A stretch of DNA of 64,000 bases from contig NZ_JAFMPP010000004.1 of NCBI RefSeq assembly GCF_017349315.1, positions 1 to 64,000 on the forward strand, in the 5' to 3' direction. This stretch comes from Jiella flava. Its GTDB lineage: Bacteria; Pseudomonadota; Alphaproteobacteria; Rhizobiales; Rhizobiaceae. A program made the position numbers and the translations under genes. Below the pieces are notes generated by a model, which did no database searches, had not been told where the DNA came from, and was given only the letters and a program-made list of their open reading frames with translations. This document shows, piece after piece, positions 37,738-47,448 of the stretch; the first letter of the stretch is position 1; every line of letters starts with the position of its first letter.

Positions 37738-39060
37738 GTGTGGTCGAAACCAGAACGGATCTTGATCCTCGTCGCGGGCGCGGCGGCGCTTGCCGCGCTT
37801 TTGCGCCGATCGCGCCTGTCCGGCGGCCCGTTCCGCTCGGCAAAGTCGTCATCGCCGCAACCCGCGTCGTCCGACGCAGCAGAACCCGCGGCCCTTGTCG
37901 ATCATCCCAGCACGGCCACCCAGGCGCCTTTCGGCCGCGCTGCATCGGACAAAACATCAGGGGCGCAGCACGCAACCAGCGGGGCACCGATTATGGAAAA
38001 AGACAAGGCGAGTTCCGATGCGGCGGACGACTATGACGCCGACCATCCTGTCGCTGCATCGCGGGAATGCCATGAGCGTCTGAAGGGCGGTCTGCAGGCG
38101 GAGCCCATCCGCCCGCAGACCGATCCACTGGAGGAAAAGCACAAGGCGGGCGCGTTCGATCGGGATTTCCGCACCCTTGACTATTCGCAGCTCTCAAAGG
38201 ATGAGGCCGCCCGCGAGCGCAGCCGGCAGCGGCGCAAGCGCGATCACGCGAGCTGGGTGCCGCCGACGCAGGACAAGCGATTGCCGCCCGCGGTGCCGGT
38301 TCAGCCGGCGCAGTTTGCGACCTTTGGCGGCAGCATGGTCTCGGTTGAGGTGGTGCGCGGCAAGAGTGACGCGCGGGCGGTGGATATGACGCCGACGCTC
38401 GCTCCCCCGTGCGATCAGCCGGCGCCGCGCCAGACCGAGCGGCCGAAGACGGTGCATGCCGAGCGGCGCGCCAAGCTCGCTTTTTCCAATCCCGACGGCC
38501 CGACGCCGGCGAAAAAAGAGCGCAAGCTGCCGCCGGACCCCTTGGCCGAAAAGCACAAGGCGGCAAAGTTCGACAATGATTTCCGCACGCTCGACTATCG
38601 GCATCTGACGCCCAAGCCGCAAACGGCGAAGGCGAATTCGCGAATCGAGCCGGACGGTATTCTCGACAAGGCCGATTGGGTCGATTCCGATGCGGCGGCC
38701 AATAAAACGGTGGCGCCGGGCGTCGGCGCATTTCAAACAGCGGGTGCGCGGGCGACCGTCGAGACCATCGCGCTGAATGGTGGCGCCAACCCATCCGGCG
38801 ACGATGCGCCACCGATTGGCGTCAGCGCGCCCGAGGGTTTTGCCGGCCCTCGCCATGGCAATCCGGACGACCTCACCCGGATCCAGGGGATCGGTCCGGC
38901 GATCGAGACGCTGCTGTTTGATCGCGGCATCTACCATTTCGATCAGATCGCCGCGCTCGCGCCCCATGAAGTGATCTGGGTCGAGCAGGAACTTGGCTTT
39001 CCGGGCCGGATCACCAACGAGCGCTGGATCGAGCAGGCCCGCAGGCTGGTCGAAGGATAA
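37738..39060 (+). CDS. Membrane-anchored protein with duplicated motif and C-terminal helix-hairpin-helix domain
   Basis: About 440 residues. A hydrophobic N-terminal segment (ILILVAGAAALAALL) anchors it. A long low-complexity linker follows, then a 24-residue motif that occurs twice: DPLEEKHKAGAFDRDFRTLD at about residues 129-148 and DPLAEKHKAAKFDNDFRTLD at about 267-286, 18 of 24 positions identical. The C-terminus (LTRIQGIGPAIETLLFDRGI) is a COG3743-like helix-hairpin-helix module that can bind DNA or protein. The GTG at 37738 has GGAGGA upstream; a GTG at 37711 has none. The overall function is unknown. Confidence 0.7.
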   Translation: MWSKPERILILVAGAAALAALLRRSRLSGGPFRSAKSSSPQPASSDAAEPAALVDHPSTATQAPFGRAASDKTSGAQHATSGAPIMEKDKASSDAADDYDADHPVAASRECHERLKGGLQAEPIRPQTDPLEEKHKAGAFDRDFRTLDYSQLSKDEAARERSRQRRKRDHASWVPPTQDKRLPPAVPVQPAQFATFGGSMVSVEVVRGKSDARAVDMTPTLAPPCDQPAPRQTERPKTVHAERRAKLAFSNPDGPTPAKKERKLPPDPLAEKHKAAKFDNDFRTLDYRHLTPKPQTAKANSRIEPDGILDKADWVDSDAAANKTVAPGVGAFQTAGARATVETIALNGGANPSGDDAPPIGVSAPEGFAGPRHGNPDDLTRIQGIGPAIETLLFDRGIYHFDQIAALAPHEVIWVEQELGFPGRITNERWIEQARRLVEG

Positions 39061-39063
39061 GCG

Positions 39064-39759
39064 TCAGCTGTCGGGGCAATGCGCTCCGGTGGCGGCCCAG
39101 GCCTTATAGAGTTCGCCGAACTGTTTCTGAGTGCCGGGAACCGGCTTGCGTCCGGCGCCCGGATGCCAGGCCCAGCCGACCAAATCGTCATGGGCCATGT
39201 GGTCGACGAGGTCGGCGAGCGTCTTGCCGCCGTTACGGTCCTTGTCCTTGATCTGCCGGCAGATCTCGCCAAGCGTGCGGCCCTGCCAGGCCATCTCGAT
39301 CGGCGCCAGATGCCAGTTCGGATTGCCGGGGATCGACTTGATGTCGTCGCTCTGGGCAATCACCTTGACGTTGTTCGGCCCATGGCAGGTGTTGCACATC
39401 ATGCCCGGCACGCCGAAATTGGCCTGTCCACGTTCGACCGGTGGCTGGTGCGGATGCATGTCGAGGCCCTGCAAGGGGCGGTCGCCGGCCGGGTGACAGT
39501 TCACGCAGCGCGGATTGAGGAGCACCTTGCCGGTCTCCTCGAAGATCGCGATCGAGCGCTCTTTTTCGTCCTTGATGTTGTCGAAGTCCGAGGCGCTCTT
39601 CAGCTTGATGTCCTCGCTGGCCTTCTTCGGCGCGACCGCCGGCCGCGAGGGGGCGGGTGCCTCGGGTGCACGGTTCTGTGCGACGGCGGTGGCGGCGAGC
39701 GAAAGCGCGACGCCAAGGGCGATGACGAGTGCCTTGGACGGCCGGTGGAGGTGCAGCAT
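39064..39759 (-). CDS. c-type cytochrome subunit of a periplasmic molybdenum hydroxylase
   Basis: About 231 residues: a signal peptide (LVIALGVALSLAATAVA), then two haem-c motifs, CVNCH and CNTCH. Proteins of this type are encoded with IorAB-like hydroxylases and are annotated as isoquinoline 1-oxidoreductase subunits; they pass electrons from the hydroxylase to the respiratory chain. I chose the ATG at 39759 because it begins the signal peptide; a GTG at 39816 overlaps the iorB stop and would add a long n-region. It is the third gene of the operon. Confidence 0.8.
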   Translation of the reverse strand: MLHLHRPSKALVIALGVALSLAATAVAQNRAPEAPAPSRPAVAPKKASEDIKLKSASDFDNIKDEKERSIAIFEETGKVLLNPRCVNCHPAGDRPLQGLDMHPHQPPVERGQANFGVPGMMCNTCHGPNNVKVIAQSDDIKSIPGNPNWHLAPIEMAWQGRTLGEICRQIKDKDRNGGKTLADLVDHMAHDDLVGWAWHPGAGRKPVPGTQKQFGELYKAWAATGAHCPDS

Positions 39760-39812
39760 CCGTGTCCCTGATCTTGTCTTTGCGAAGCCGAATGGCCGGA
39801 TCAAATGCGACA

Positions 39813-41972
39813 TCACGCGACGAGGTCGCGTGATAGCGGCAAGCGCTGGACCGGGCGCCCGGTCAGTCGGCGCCAGGCATTGGCGACCGCGGGGCCGATC
39901 GGGGGTACGCCCGGCTCGCCGACGCCGGTCGGCGCCTCGCTCGACGGGATGATCGCGACCTCGACATGGGGCATTTCGGTGATGCGCAGAGACCGGTAGT
40001 CATTGAAGTTCGACTGCACCACCGCGCCGCCGTCGGTCAGGTCGATCGCGTCGAAGAGAATGGCGCCGAGGCCGTAGCCGATGCCGCCTTCCATCTGCGC
40101 CTTGATGATGTTCGGGTTGACCGCGACGCCGCAATCCACCGCGCACCAGACCTTCTGCACCTTGGGCAGACCGGTGTCGTCGAGCGAGGCCTCGACGATT
40201 TCTGCGACATAGGTGTTGAAGCTCTTGTGCACGGCAACGCCGCGCTGGTGGCCGTCGGGCAGGGCGGCATGGCCCCAGTCGGCCATTTCCGCGACTTTCT
40301 TCAAGACGCCGAGATGGCGCGGCGAATCCTTGAGCAGTGCCAGCCGGCCCTCGACCGGATCCTTGCCGGCCCGCTCGAGCAGCCGGTCGAGGAAGGTTTC
40401 GACCGCGAAGGCGGTGTGGGTGTGGCCGACCGAGCGCCACCAGAGTACCGGCACGCCGAGCTTGGTCTGGTAGGCGACGACCCGCAGATTGTCGATCGCA
40501 TAGGGCATGTCCGAGGCGCCCTCGACGGTGGTCTCGTCGAGCTCGTCCTTGCCCATGATCGATTGGCCGGCGATCTTCTGGTCCCAGCCGACGATGGCGC
40601 CGGTCTTGTCGACCGCCCCCTTGATCGAGTGGACGTAGATTGGCCGGTAGAAGCCGCCGCGAATGTCGTCCTCGCGGGTCCACATATGTTTGACCGGGCG
40701 GGTCATGCCCGAGGCTTTGAAGGCTGCGGCCGCCTCGCGCATATAGGGCGAGCCGAACTGCGCCCTGCGGCCGAAGGAGCCGCCGGCCAGCTGCATGTTG
40801 ATGCGCACCTTCGATGGATCGACGCCGCAAATGTCGGCGATCGCTTTCTGGTCCTGGCCGGGAAACTGTGAGCCATTATAGCAGTCGATCGAGCCGTCGG
40901 CGGCGCGGATCAGCACCGCGTCGAGAGGCTCCATCGGTGCGTGGGCGAGGAAGGGGAAGACAATCTCGGTGTCGAGCGAGGTGATGCCCTCCGATGCCAG
41001 AGCACCATCGACATCGCCCTTGTTGGCGGCTTTGAGGCCCTTCCCCTTCATCTCGGCGCGATAATCATCGACGATCTGCTGGCTGGAGCGGGTCTCGGCC
41101 TTGGAGAGGTCCCAGTCGATCTTCAGCGCGGCGCGGGCCTTGAGGGCGGTGAACGTGTCTTCGGCGAAGACCGCGACGCCCTGCGGGATCGGCTTGACGT
41201 CGACGACGCCCTTGATCGCCCGTGCGGCGCTGTCGTCGACGGCTTTGACCGTCGCGCCGAAGTGGTCGGCATGGGCGACCATCGCGATCAGCATGTCGTC
41301 GGCGAGAACGTCGAGGGTGAAGACCGCCTTGCCGTCGGTCTTGTCGTCGGTGTCGAGCTTGTGGCGATCCTGGCCGATCAGGGTGAAATTCTTCGGGTCC
41401 TTCAGGGCGACGTCCTTCGGCGGCTCGGTCTTGGCAGCCTTGTCGGCAAAGGCGCCGAAGCCCGATTCCTTGCCGGATTTTTCGTGCCGGATGCGACCCT
41501 TGACGACGGTGATCTCGTCGGCCGAAACGTTCCAATCCTTGGCGGCGGCCGCGACGAGCATCGCCTTGGCGGTGGCGCCAGCCTTGCGCATCTGCCCGTA
41601 GGAATTGGCGATCGAGGTCGAGCCACCAGTGCCCTGCAGGCCGAAGGCGAGGTTTTTGTAGAGCTCCTGATTGGCTGGCGCGGCGGCAACCCGCATCTGC
41701 GACCAGTCGGCGTCAAGCTCCTCGGCGACAAGCGTGGTGAGGCCGGTATAAGGACCCTGACCGAATTCGATATGCTTGGAGAGCACCGTCACCGTGTTGT
41801 CGGGGGCGACCCGGACAAAGGCGTTGAGATCGGCCTGCTGGCCTTCGGCGCCCTCTTTGGCGCCCTGGATGAGGGCGGCACGGGCATTAGGCGCCAACAG
41901 GGTGACGCCGATGACGAGGCCGGTGCCGGCTAGAAAGGCGCGGCGGCTCGGGCGGATGGTGGCGATGTCCAT
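39813..41972 (-). CDS. iorB: Molybdenum hydroxylase large subunit (IorB-like)
   Basis: A 719-residue xanthine-oxidase-family subunit that binds molybdopterin cytosine dinucleotide. A twin-arginine signal (RPSRRAFLAGTGLVIGV) sends the folded complex to the periplasm. GQGPYTGLTTLVAEELD, GGSFGRRAQFGSP, HTHTAFAVETFLD and the C-terminal GVGEPGVPPIGPAVANA (active-site Glu) are typical of the aldehyde/isoquinoline oxidoreductase group. The substrate is unknown. It follows iorA by 5 bp. A frame to 42311 is a shadow of iorA. Confidence 0.88.
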   Translation of the reverse strand: MDIATIRPSRRAFLAGTGLVIGVTLLAPNARAALIQGAKEGAEGQQADLNAFVRVAPDNTVTVLSKHIEFGQGPYTGLTTLVAEELDADWSQMRVAAAPANQELYKNLAFGLQGTGGSTSIANSYGQMRKAGATAKAMLVAAAAKDWNVSADEITVVKGRIRHEKSGKESGFGAFADKAAKTEPPKDVALKDPKNFTLIGQDRHKLDTDDKTDGKAVFTLDVLADDMLIAMVAHADHFGATVKAVDDSAARAIKGVVDVKPIPQGVAVFAEDTFTALKARAALKIDWDLSKAETRSSQQIVDDYRAEMKGKGLKAANKGDVDGALASEGITSLDTEIVFPFLAHAPMEPLDAVLIRAADGSIDCYNGSQFPGQDQKAIADICGVDPSKVRINMQLAGGSFGRRAQFGSPYMREAAAAFKASGMTRPVKHMWTREDDIRGGFYRPIYVHSIKGAVDKTGAIVGWDQKIAGQSIMGKDELDETTVEGASDMPYAIDNLRVVAYQTKLGVPVLWWRSVGHTHTAFAVETFLDRLLERAGKDPVEGRLALLKDSPRHLGVLKKVAEMADWGHAALPDGHQRGVAVHKSFNTYVAEIVEASLDDTGLPKVQKVWCAVDCGVAVNPNIIKAQMEGGIGYGLGAILFDAIDLTDGGAVVQSNFNDYRSLRITEMPHVEVAIIPSSEAPTGVGEPGVPPIGPAVANAWRRLTGRPVQRLPLSRDLVA

Positions 41973-41977
41973 AGGGG

Positions 41978-42436
41978 TCAGCCCTCCAGCGTCTTGGCGG
42001 CGTCGTGGATCGCCTGGCGGATGCGTTGGTAGGTCGCGCAGCGGCAGATGTTGCCGGCCATCGCGCCGTCGATGTCGTCGTCGCTCGGCTTCGGTGTGTA
42101 TTGCAGGAGCGAGATCGCCGACATGATCTGGCCGGACTGGCAATAGCCGCATTGCGGCACGTCGATTGCCCGCCAGGCTGTCTGCACGGCCTGGGCCTCG
42201 GGGCCATCGACGCCCTCGATGGTGGTGACGCTGGAGCCGTCGAGGGTGGAGATCGGGGTGATGCAGGAGCGGCGGGTCGTGCCGTCGACATGGACGGTGC
42301 AGGCCCCGCACTGAGCGATGCCGCAGCCATATTTGGTGCCGGTCAGCTTCGCCGTGTCGCGAATGACCCAGAGCAGCGGCGTGTCAGGATCGCCATCGAA
42401 GGTGGCTTTTTGGCCGTTCAGCGTGAAGGTGATCAT
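41978..42436 (-). CDS. iorA: Molybdenum hydroxylase small [2Fe-2S] subunit (IorA-like)
   Basis: A 152-residue protein with two iron-sulfur clusters. The plant-ferredoxin type motif is [15 protein letters not shown], and the second cluster uses [10 protein letters not shown] and [11 protein letters not shown]. It shuttles electrons from the molybdenum site of IorB to the attached cytochrome. The ATG at 42436 begins the conserved ITFTLNGQ; the frame to 42601 adds only leader sequence. First gene of a three-gene operon. Confidence 0.9.
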   Translation of the reverse strand: MITFTLNGQKATFDGDPDTPLLWVIRDTAKLTGTKYGCGIAQCGACTVHVDGTTRRSCITPISTLDGSSVTTIEGVDGPEAQAVQTAWRAIDVPQCGYCQSGQIMSAISLLQYTPKPSDDDIDGAMAGNICRCATYQRIRQAIHDAAKTLEG

Positions 42437-42767
42437 GGTCGCCTGCTCAATTTTCGGGTCATGTGCCGGGCAATCCGTCGAAACGTCAAAATGGCGCCTG
42501 TGCATATGACGGAATGTTTGGAATTGGATTGGATCTAAACTAAGCACTTGAAGCCACGGAGCAACCCAGCCATCCGTCGGATGCGTGAAATCGCCGCCCA
42601 TGCCGCGCTATTGTGACAGATTGGGACAAAGCCAGGATCGGCGTCACTCAGCCGAACGCAGGATAACCTGCCGATGCTGCCGAGCGCGCCGAAGACCGTA
42701 CGGCCTTTGGGTTCGACCCACCCTCAACACCTATTTGTCGCGCAAAGCCTGGGCTCCTGGACACGCG
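42437..42767. other. Gene-free gap with the iorAB promoter region
   Basis: A 331-bp stretch without credible genes. On the minus strand, TTGACG near 42490 lies about 55 bp before the iorA start, in an otherwise AT-richer part. No terminator for the upstream secreted protein was recognised. Confidence 0.4.
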
Positions 42768-44036
42768 CTACTGGAGCGGAATGATCTTGGCGACGTTGAA
42801 GGTCGTGATCGTCTTCACGCCGCTCACCATCCCGCTTCGCAAACGCGGCGTACCAACCGTGCCCTTCAGCCAGCATTCGTGTTTCGGTTTGACGAAGGTG
42901 AAGGCCACACAGCGATCTTGGGTGACGCAGTCGAGTCGGCACTGACCGCGGCTTTGGGCTTGCCGGTCTGGGGCGCGCGCGAGGTCGCCACCTGGCAGAT
43001 CGATATCCTCCAAAACGCCGGCGACAGGGTCGATCACCCCCGTGTTGAAGGGGGCGGGATCGGGGTCGGCGGCGGTCAGCAATTCGCCCGAGATCGCGAC
43101 CATGTTGCCGTCACTGATACCCCTTTTCGACTTCAGGAAGCAGTTGGGTCCGCGGGTGATTCGCTGATCGGTATTGTAGGTGAAGGCGCGGCAGCTGCCG
43201 GCCATCGCGAGGCATTGGCCGGCGCAGGCCGCCGCATCGCTGGCCCGGCTGGCGGCGATGTCGGCGCCGAAAAAGTCGAGGCCGATAAACAGCGCAAGAC
43301 GGGTCGGTCGGCTGATATAGGATTGCAGGGCGGAGCGCGGCGCTTCGGCGGCAACGGAGGGCTTAACGGCGCTCGTTTCGGCTGCGGCGACGCGGTCGGC
43401 GGGGGCGGGCTCGGCGGATGGCGCAAGCGGGGTTGACGGTGCCGATGAGGCGCTTGTCGGGCTGTTGCCTGGATGCCGATTGATGCCGTAGCGGGCAATT
43501 TCGTCGGGAGTGAAGATATGCATCTCATCCGGCGGCGTCTTGAACATCGTTGTCAGCACACCGGTTGGCGTCTTGAACCGCCCGAGAAGATCAAGAATGT
43601 CGGAGATCGAAATCTGCGCACTGACGAGATCGTTGCTGTCGGAGAAGATCTGGTGAACGCCAAGCTCGCCATCCACCTGCCGCTCGTTGCCCGCAAAAAA
43701 GATGAAAGCGCAGGCCGAATAACAGCCGGCGCCGGTAGGGACGAATGTCGAGAGCTTGTGCTCATAGACGTCGTCGGCAATCAAAAGGCCGATCGCGACG
43801 AGGCCGCCGGGACTGTCGAGCACCAGCAGCCTCGGCTCTGCTGTGGCTTCGAGGGCGCGGCGAAAATTCAGCGCCGTGCCGGTGCCGATCGGACCTTTCA
43901 TCGTGATCACGCCGGGGGCGGCGTCGTCGACCGAGAACACCCCGAATTGCTGGGTTGCCGCCCGCGCGGCGACGGGCAACAGCCAGACCGCGAGAATCGC
44001 TAGCCAAGCGACGAGAACAGTCTGGCGCTCGCCCAT
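42768..44036 (-). CDS. Secreted ClpP-fold protease-like protein with two PAN domains
   Basis: About 422 residues. Signal peptide MGERQTVLVAWLAILAVW with a cut near ARA. The next 150 residues match periplasmic ClpP/crotonase-like proteins (COG3904): VLDSPGG near residue 75, GCYSACAFIFFAG with the candidate catalytic Ser, and GVHQIF with the candidate His. After a Pro/Ala-rich linker come two cysteine-rich modules, DAAACAGQCLAMAGSCRAF and GQCRLDCVTQDRCVAF, both of PAN/Apple type. GAAAGGA precedes the ATG at 44036. The combination suggests a protease tethered by adhesive domains. Confidence 0.75.
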   Translation of the reverse strand: MGERQTVLVAWLAILAVWLLPVAARAATQQFGVFSVDDAAPGVITMKGPIGTGTALNFRRALEATAEPRLLVLDSPGGLVAIGLLIADDVYEHKLSTFVPTGAGCYSACAFIFFAGNERQVDGELGVHQIFSDSNDLVSAQISISDILDLLGRFKTPTGVLTTMFKTPPDEMHIFTPDEIARYGINRHPGNSPTSASSAPSTPLAPSAEPAPADRVAAAETSAVKPSVAAEAPRSALQSYISRPTRLALFIGLDFFGADIAASRASDAAACAGQCLAMAGSCRAFTYNTDQRITRGPNCFLKSKRGISDGNMVAISGELLTAADPDPAPFNTGVIDPVAGVLEDIDLPGGDLARAPDRQAQSRGQCRLDCVTQDRCVAFTFVKPKHECWLKGTVGTPRLRSGMVSGVKTITTFNVAKIIPLQ

Positions 44037-44244
44037 CGCATTTTTCCTTTCGTCACTTCGCTGCATGCAGACTCTCGGTTTGAGAAGTCTCAATCAGAAG
44101 CATCGTCCGCAATGAACGCAAGATCTGAGTGTTTCGTGTCGCTTATTTTTCCGGATTATGTTTGGAGATGTCTCGCCCATGGCATGCGGGGCCCAACACC
44201 GTCTGGGGGCGGTGACCGATCAGGTCTGTGCGCGCAGAAAACGA

Positions 44245-44282
44245 CGAACGCCCGCCTGGCCACAATGCCAGGCGGGCGTTCG
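44245..44282 (-). terminator. Terminator of ftsK
   Basis: A perfect 16-bp stem (CGAACGCCCGCCTGGC and its complement) with a six-base loop. On the minus strand it is followed by TCGTTTTCTG. It lies 54 bp after the ftsK stop. Confidence 0.8.
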
Positions 44283-44335
44283 CGATTTGTCGGGTGAGGG
44301 GAAACGCGGGCGGCACTTCGGACTCGCGTCAGGCC

Positions 44336-47191
44336 TCACATTTCCTGTTCGGTCGGCACCAGGATCTCGCGCTTGCCGGCATGGTTTGCGGGCCCGACGA
44401 TGCCTTCGTCTTCCATCCGCTCGATGATCGAGGCGGCCCGGTTGTAGCCGATGCCGAGCCGGCGCTGGATATAGGAGGTCGAGGCCTTTCCATCTCTCAG
44501 CACCACCGCCACCGCCTGATCGTAAGGGTCGGCGGAATCGTCGCCGCCGCCGCTGGCGTTGCCCGCGCCACCGCCTCCGGCCGCTTCGCCGCCGTCTTCA
44601 TCCTCGTCTTCGAGGATCGCGTCGAGATAGTCCGGCACGCCCTGGGACTTCAGGTGATTGACGATCTTTTCGACTTCCGGATCGTCGACGAAGGGGCCGT
44701 GGACACGCTGGATGCGGCCGCCGCCGGCCATGAACAGCATGTCGCCCATGCCGAGCAACTGCTCGGCGCCCTGTTCGCCGAGGATGGTGCGCGAATCGAT
44801 CTTCGACGTCACCTGGAAGGAGATGCGGGTCGGGAAGTTCGCCTTGATCGTGCCGGTGATGACGTCGACCGAGGGGCGCTGGGTCGCCATGATGACGTGG
44901 ATGCCGGCGGCGCGGGCCATCTGGGCGAGGCGCTGGACGGCCCCTTCGATGTCTTTGCCGGCGACCATCATCAGGTCGGCCATCTCGTCGATGATGACGA
45001 CGATGTAGGGCAACGGCTCGAGGTCGAACTCTTCGGTCTCGAAGATCGGCTCGCCGGTCTCCCGATCGAAGCCGGTCTGAACCGTGCGCGACATCGTCTC
45101 GCCGCGCTCCATCGCCTGGCGGACCCGCGAGTTGAAGCCGTCGATGTTGCGCACGCCGACTTTCGACATCTTGCGATAGCGATCCTCCATCTCGCGCACC
45201 GTCCATTTCAGCGCGACGACGGCCTTTTTCGGATCGGTGACGACGGGCGAGAGGAGATGCGGGATGCCGTCATAGATCGACAGTTCGAGCATCTTCGGAT
45301 CGATCATGATCAGCCGGCACTCGGCCGGGGTGAAGCGGTAGAGCAGCGACAGGATCATGGTGTTGATCGACACCGACTTGCCCGAACCGGTGGTGCCGGC
45401 GACGAGCAGATGCGGCATCTTGGCGAGATCGGCAATCACCGCCTCGCCGCCGATGGTCTTGCCGAGACAGAGCGGCAGCTTGCCCTTGTTCTGGGCAAAC
45501 GCCTCCGAGGCGATCATCTCGCGATAATAGACCGTCTCGCGCCGCTGGTTCGGCAGTTCGATGCCGATGGCGTTCTTGCCGGGAATGACCGCGACGCGGG
45601 CGGCGATCGCCGACATCGAGCGGGCGATGTCGTCGGCGAGGCCGATGACGCGGGAGGATTTGATGCCGGGGGCCGGCTCCAACTCGTAGAGCGTGACGAC
45701 CGGGCCGGGGCGCACCTCGATGATCTCGCCCTTGACCCCGAAGTCTTCGAGCACGCCTTCGAGGATGCGGGCGTTCTCCTGCAGCGCTTCGGCCGACATG
45801 GTCGAATCGCGGCCCGTGGCCTTCGGCGGCGAGAGAAACTCGATCGACGGCAGCTCGAAGGTGGCGGAGTCGGCAACCGTCATCGGCTGGGGCTTCATCG
45901 CCACCGCGCGGCCGGAGCCGCTGCGCAGCCGTTGCTGGTCGGCGGTGACAGTGCGCTGGGGCACGACGCGCGTGTCTTCGCCAGCGCCCGCAGCGTTGGC
46001 GGTCGGCGCCTGCGGGGCCGCCGGCTGCGGGCGGTTCGGCTCCATCGCCGGCTCGGCCCGGCGGGCCTCCTTGCGCTGGTTCGCGCGTCGTCCGGGAAAG
46101 GCGACGATGTTGCCGGAGAGGAAATTGCGCCAGCCGCCTTCTCCATCCTGGGGTTGGCCGCGGCCGGTTACCCGGTCGTCCGGGCTCAGCGACATTGCGT
46201 CGTCGTCGATCGGCGGCGTCGGGTCGAAATCGCTGTCATGCGCCGCGTAGGCGCCGGCCTCTGGCTGATCATAGGGCACGAATTCGCGTTCCCAATCGGC
46301 CGGCATGTCGCCTGTGCCGTCGTCCTCTTCCTCTGGCCAGTCGGTCGCATCGACATAGCCGTGCCCGTCATTGGCCGGCATCGCGACCCGGATCGCGCGG
46401 CCGTCGCGGGGCACCATCGTGGGCTGCGGCGGCGCGAAGTCGTCCGCGTCCTCGTCGCGCCAATCGTTGAAGCGATCGGCGAAGTCGGGGTCGCGCTGCT
46501 GGCGCCGCTCCTGCGCGTGGCGCTGCCAGGCTGCCTTGGCTGAATACAGCATATGAGCGGCCGCACCGACGAGAAGGGCAAGCTTGCCCTCGGCGCCGTC
46601 CTCATCGAGATCGACGGCGGTCTTGGCCGGTTTTTCCGGGTAGCGGCCGATCAAGGCCGCGCCGTTGAGATAGAGCCAAGCGGCCGGCAGGCCGAGCGCG
46701 AGAGCAAGCGGGATCGCCCAGACGCCGCTCGGATAGCCGCCGAAGATGCCAGCCGGCAGCTTGAGCAGAAGATCGCCTGCAACGCCGCCGATTCCGATCG
46801 GCAGCGGCCAGCTTGCCGGCGCGGTGAAACAGCTGAGCGCGGCACAGGCAAGCACGACCCCGCCGACGGCATACCAGCCGCGCTTCCAGATGAAGTCGAC
46901 CTTCCGGCCGCTGAGAAGCCGCAGCGACCAGATCAGCGGCAGCGCGATCACCAGCGTCGCACCGATGCCGAAGATCTGCATCATCAGATCGGCGATGATC
47001 GCTCCATTCGCCCCGGCGGCGTTTTCGATCATGTTCTGATTGGATTGGCTGAGCGAAGGATCCGTCACCGTCCACGTCGCGCAGGCCAGGCCGAGATAAC
47101 CGGCCACGAGCAAAAGCGCCAAGGCTCCGCCGACCTCGATGCCGCGCCGAAAAAGGGACGTTTGTTCTTCGTTGACCGCTATGTACGCCAT
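44336..47191 (-). CDS. ftsK: DNA translocase FtsK
   Basis: About 951 residues. Four N-terminal transmembrane helices (about 25-180) place it at the septum. A long acidic, Pro/Asp-rich linker (about 200-440) follows. The motor domain shows Walker [12 protein letters not shown] and Walker [14 protein letters not shown], with [19 protein letters not shown]. The C-terminal winged-helix gamma domain recognises KOPS sites. It moves chromosome ends and activates XerCD at dif. I chose the ATG at 47191, which is preceded by GGCAGG; a GTG at 47206 would add five residues. A stem-loop terminator follows the gene. Confidence 0.95.
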   Translation of the reverse strand: MAYIAVNEEQTSLFRRGIEVGGALALLLVAGYLGLACATWTVTDPSLSQSNQNMIENAAGANGAIIADLMMQIFGIGATLVIALPLIWSLRLLSGRKVDFIWKRGWYAVGGVVLACAALSCFTAPASWPLPIGIGGVAGDLLLKLPAGIFGGYPSGVWAIPLALALGLPAAWLYLNGAALIGRYPEKPAKTAVDLDEDGAEGKLALLVGAAAHMLYSAKAAWQRHAQERRQQRDPDFADRFNDWRDEDADDFAPPQPTMVPRDGRAIRVAMPANDGHGYVDATDWPEEEDDGTGDMPADWEREFVPYDQPEAGAYAAHDSDFDPTPPIDDDAMSLSPDDRVTGRGQPQDGEGGWRNFLSGNIVAFPGRRANQRKEARRAEPAMEPNRPQPAAPQAPTANAAGAGEDTRVVPQRTVTADQQRLRSGSGRAVAMKPQPMTVADSATFELPSIEFLSPPKATGRDSTMSAEALQENARILEGVLEDFGVKGEIIEVRPGPVVTLYELEPAPGIKSSRVIGLADDIARSMSAIAARVAVIPGKNAIGIELPNQRRETVYYREMIASEAFAQNKGKLPLCLGKTIGGEAVIADLAKMPHLLVAGTTGSGKSVSINTMILSLLYRFTPAECRLIMIDPKMLELSIYDGIPHLLSPVVTDPKKAVVALKWTVREMEDRYRKMSKVGVRNIDGFNSRVRQAMERGETMSRTVQTGFDRETGEPIFETEEFDLEPLPYIVVIIDEMADLMMVAGKDIEGAVQRLAQMARAAGIHVIMATQRPSVDVITGTIKANFPTRISFQVTSKIDSRTILGEQGAEQLLGMGDMLFMAGGGRIQRVHGPFVDDPEVEKIVNHLKSQGVPDYLDAILEDEDEDGGEAAGGGGAGNASGGGDDSADPYDQAVAVVLRDGKASTSYIQRRLGIGYNRAASIIERMEDEGIVGPANHAGKREILVPTEQEM

Positions 47192-47448
47192 CGCCCGACC
47201 TGCCACGTCTTGTTGAAAACGCCTCCCGCCAAAGCGCGGGCAGGCTCTCCCAAACCTGCAGAATCGATAACCAATCGGGGTTAAGACGGCCTTAAGATTA
47301 AGGCCGCGTTAGGGAAATGCATGCAATTCGGCCGATGGGCGACCGTAGCGCAAGGTGTTGACGTCGTTGCACTTTATCCGATCGGACGCAGTGCGGTAAC
47401 AATCTGCCGCATCGCTCGCTCTCGGCATTTTGAACAGCCGGCCAATCG

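Noticed and set aside
44228-46543. 771-codon plus-strand frame opposite ftsK
   Set aside because: Same reason: composition is that of a shadow of ftsK; no ribosome site and no domain.
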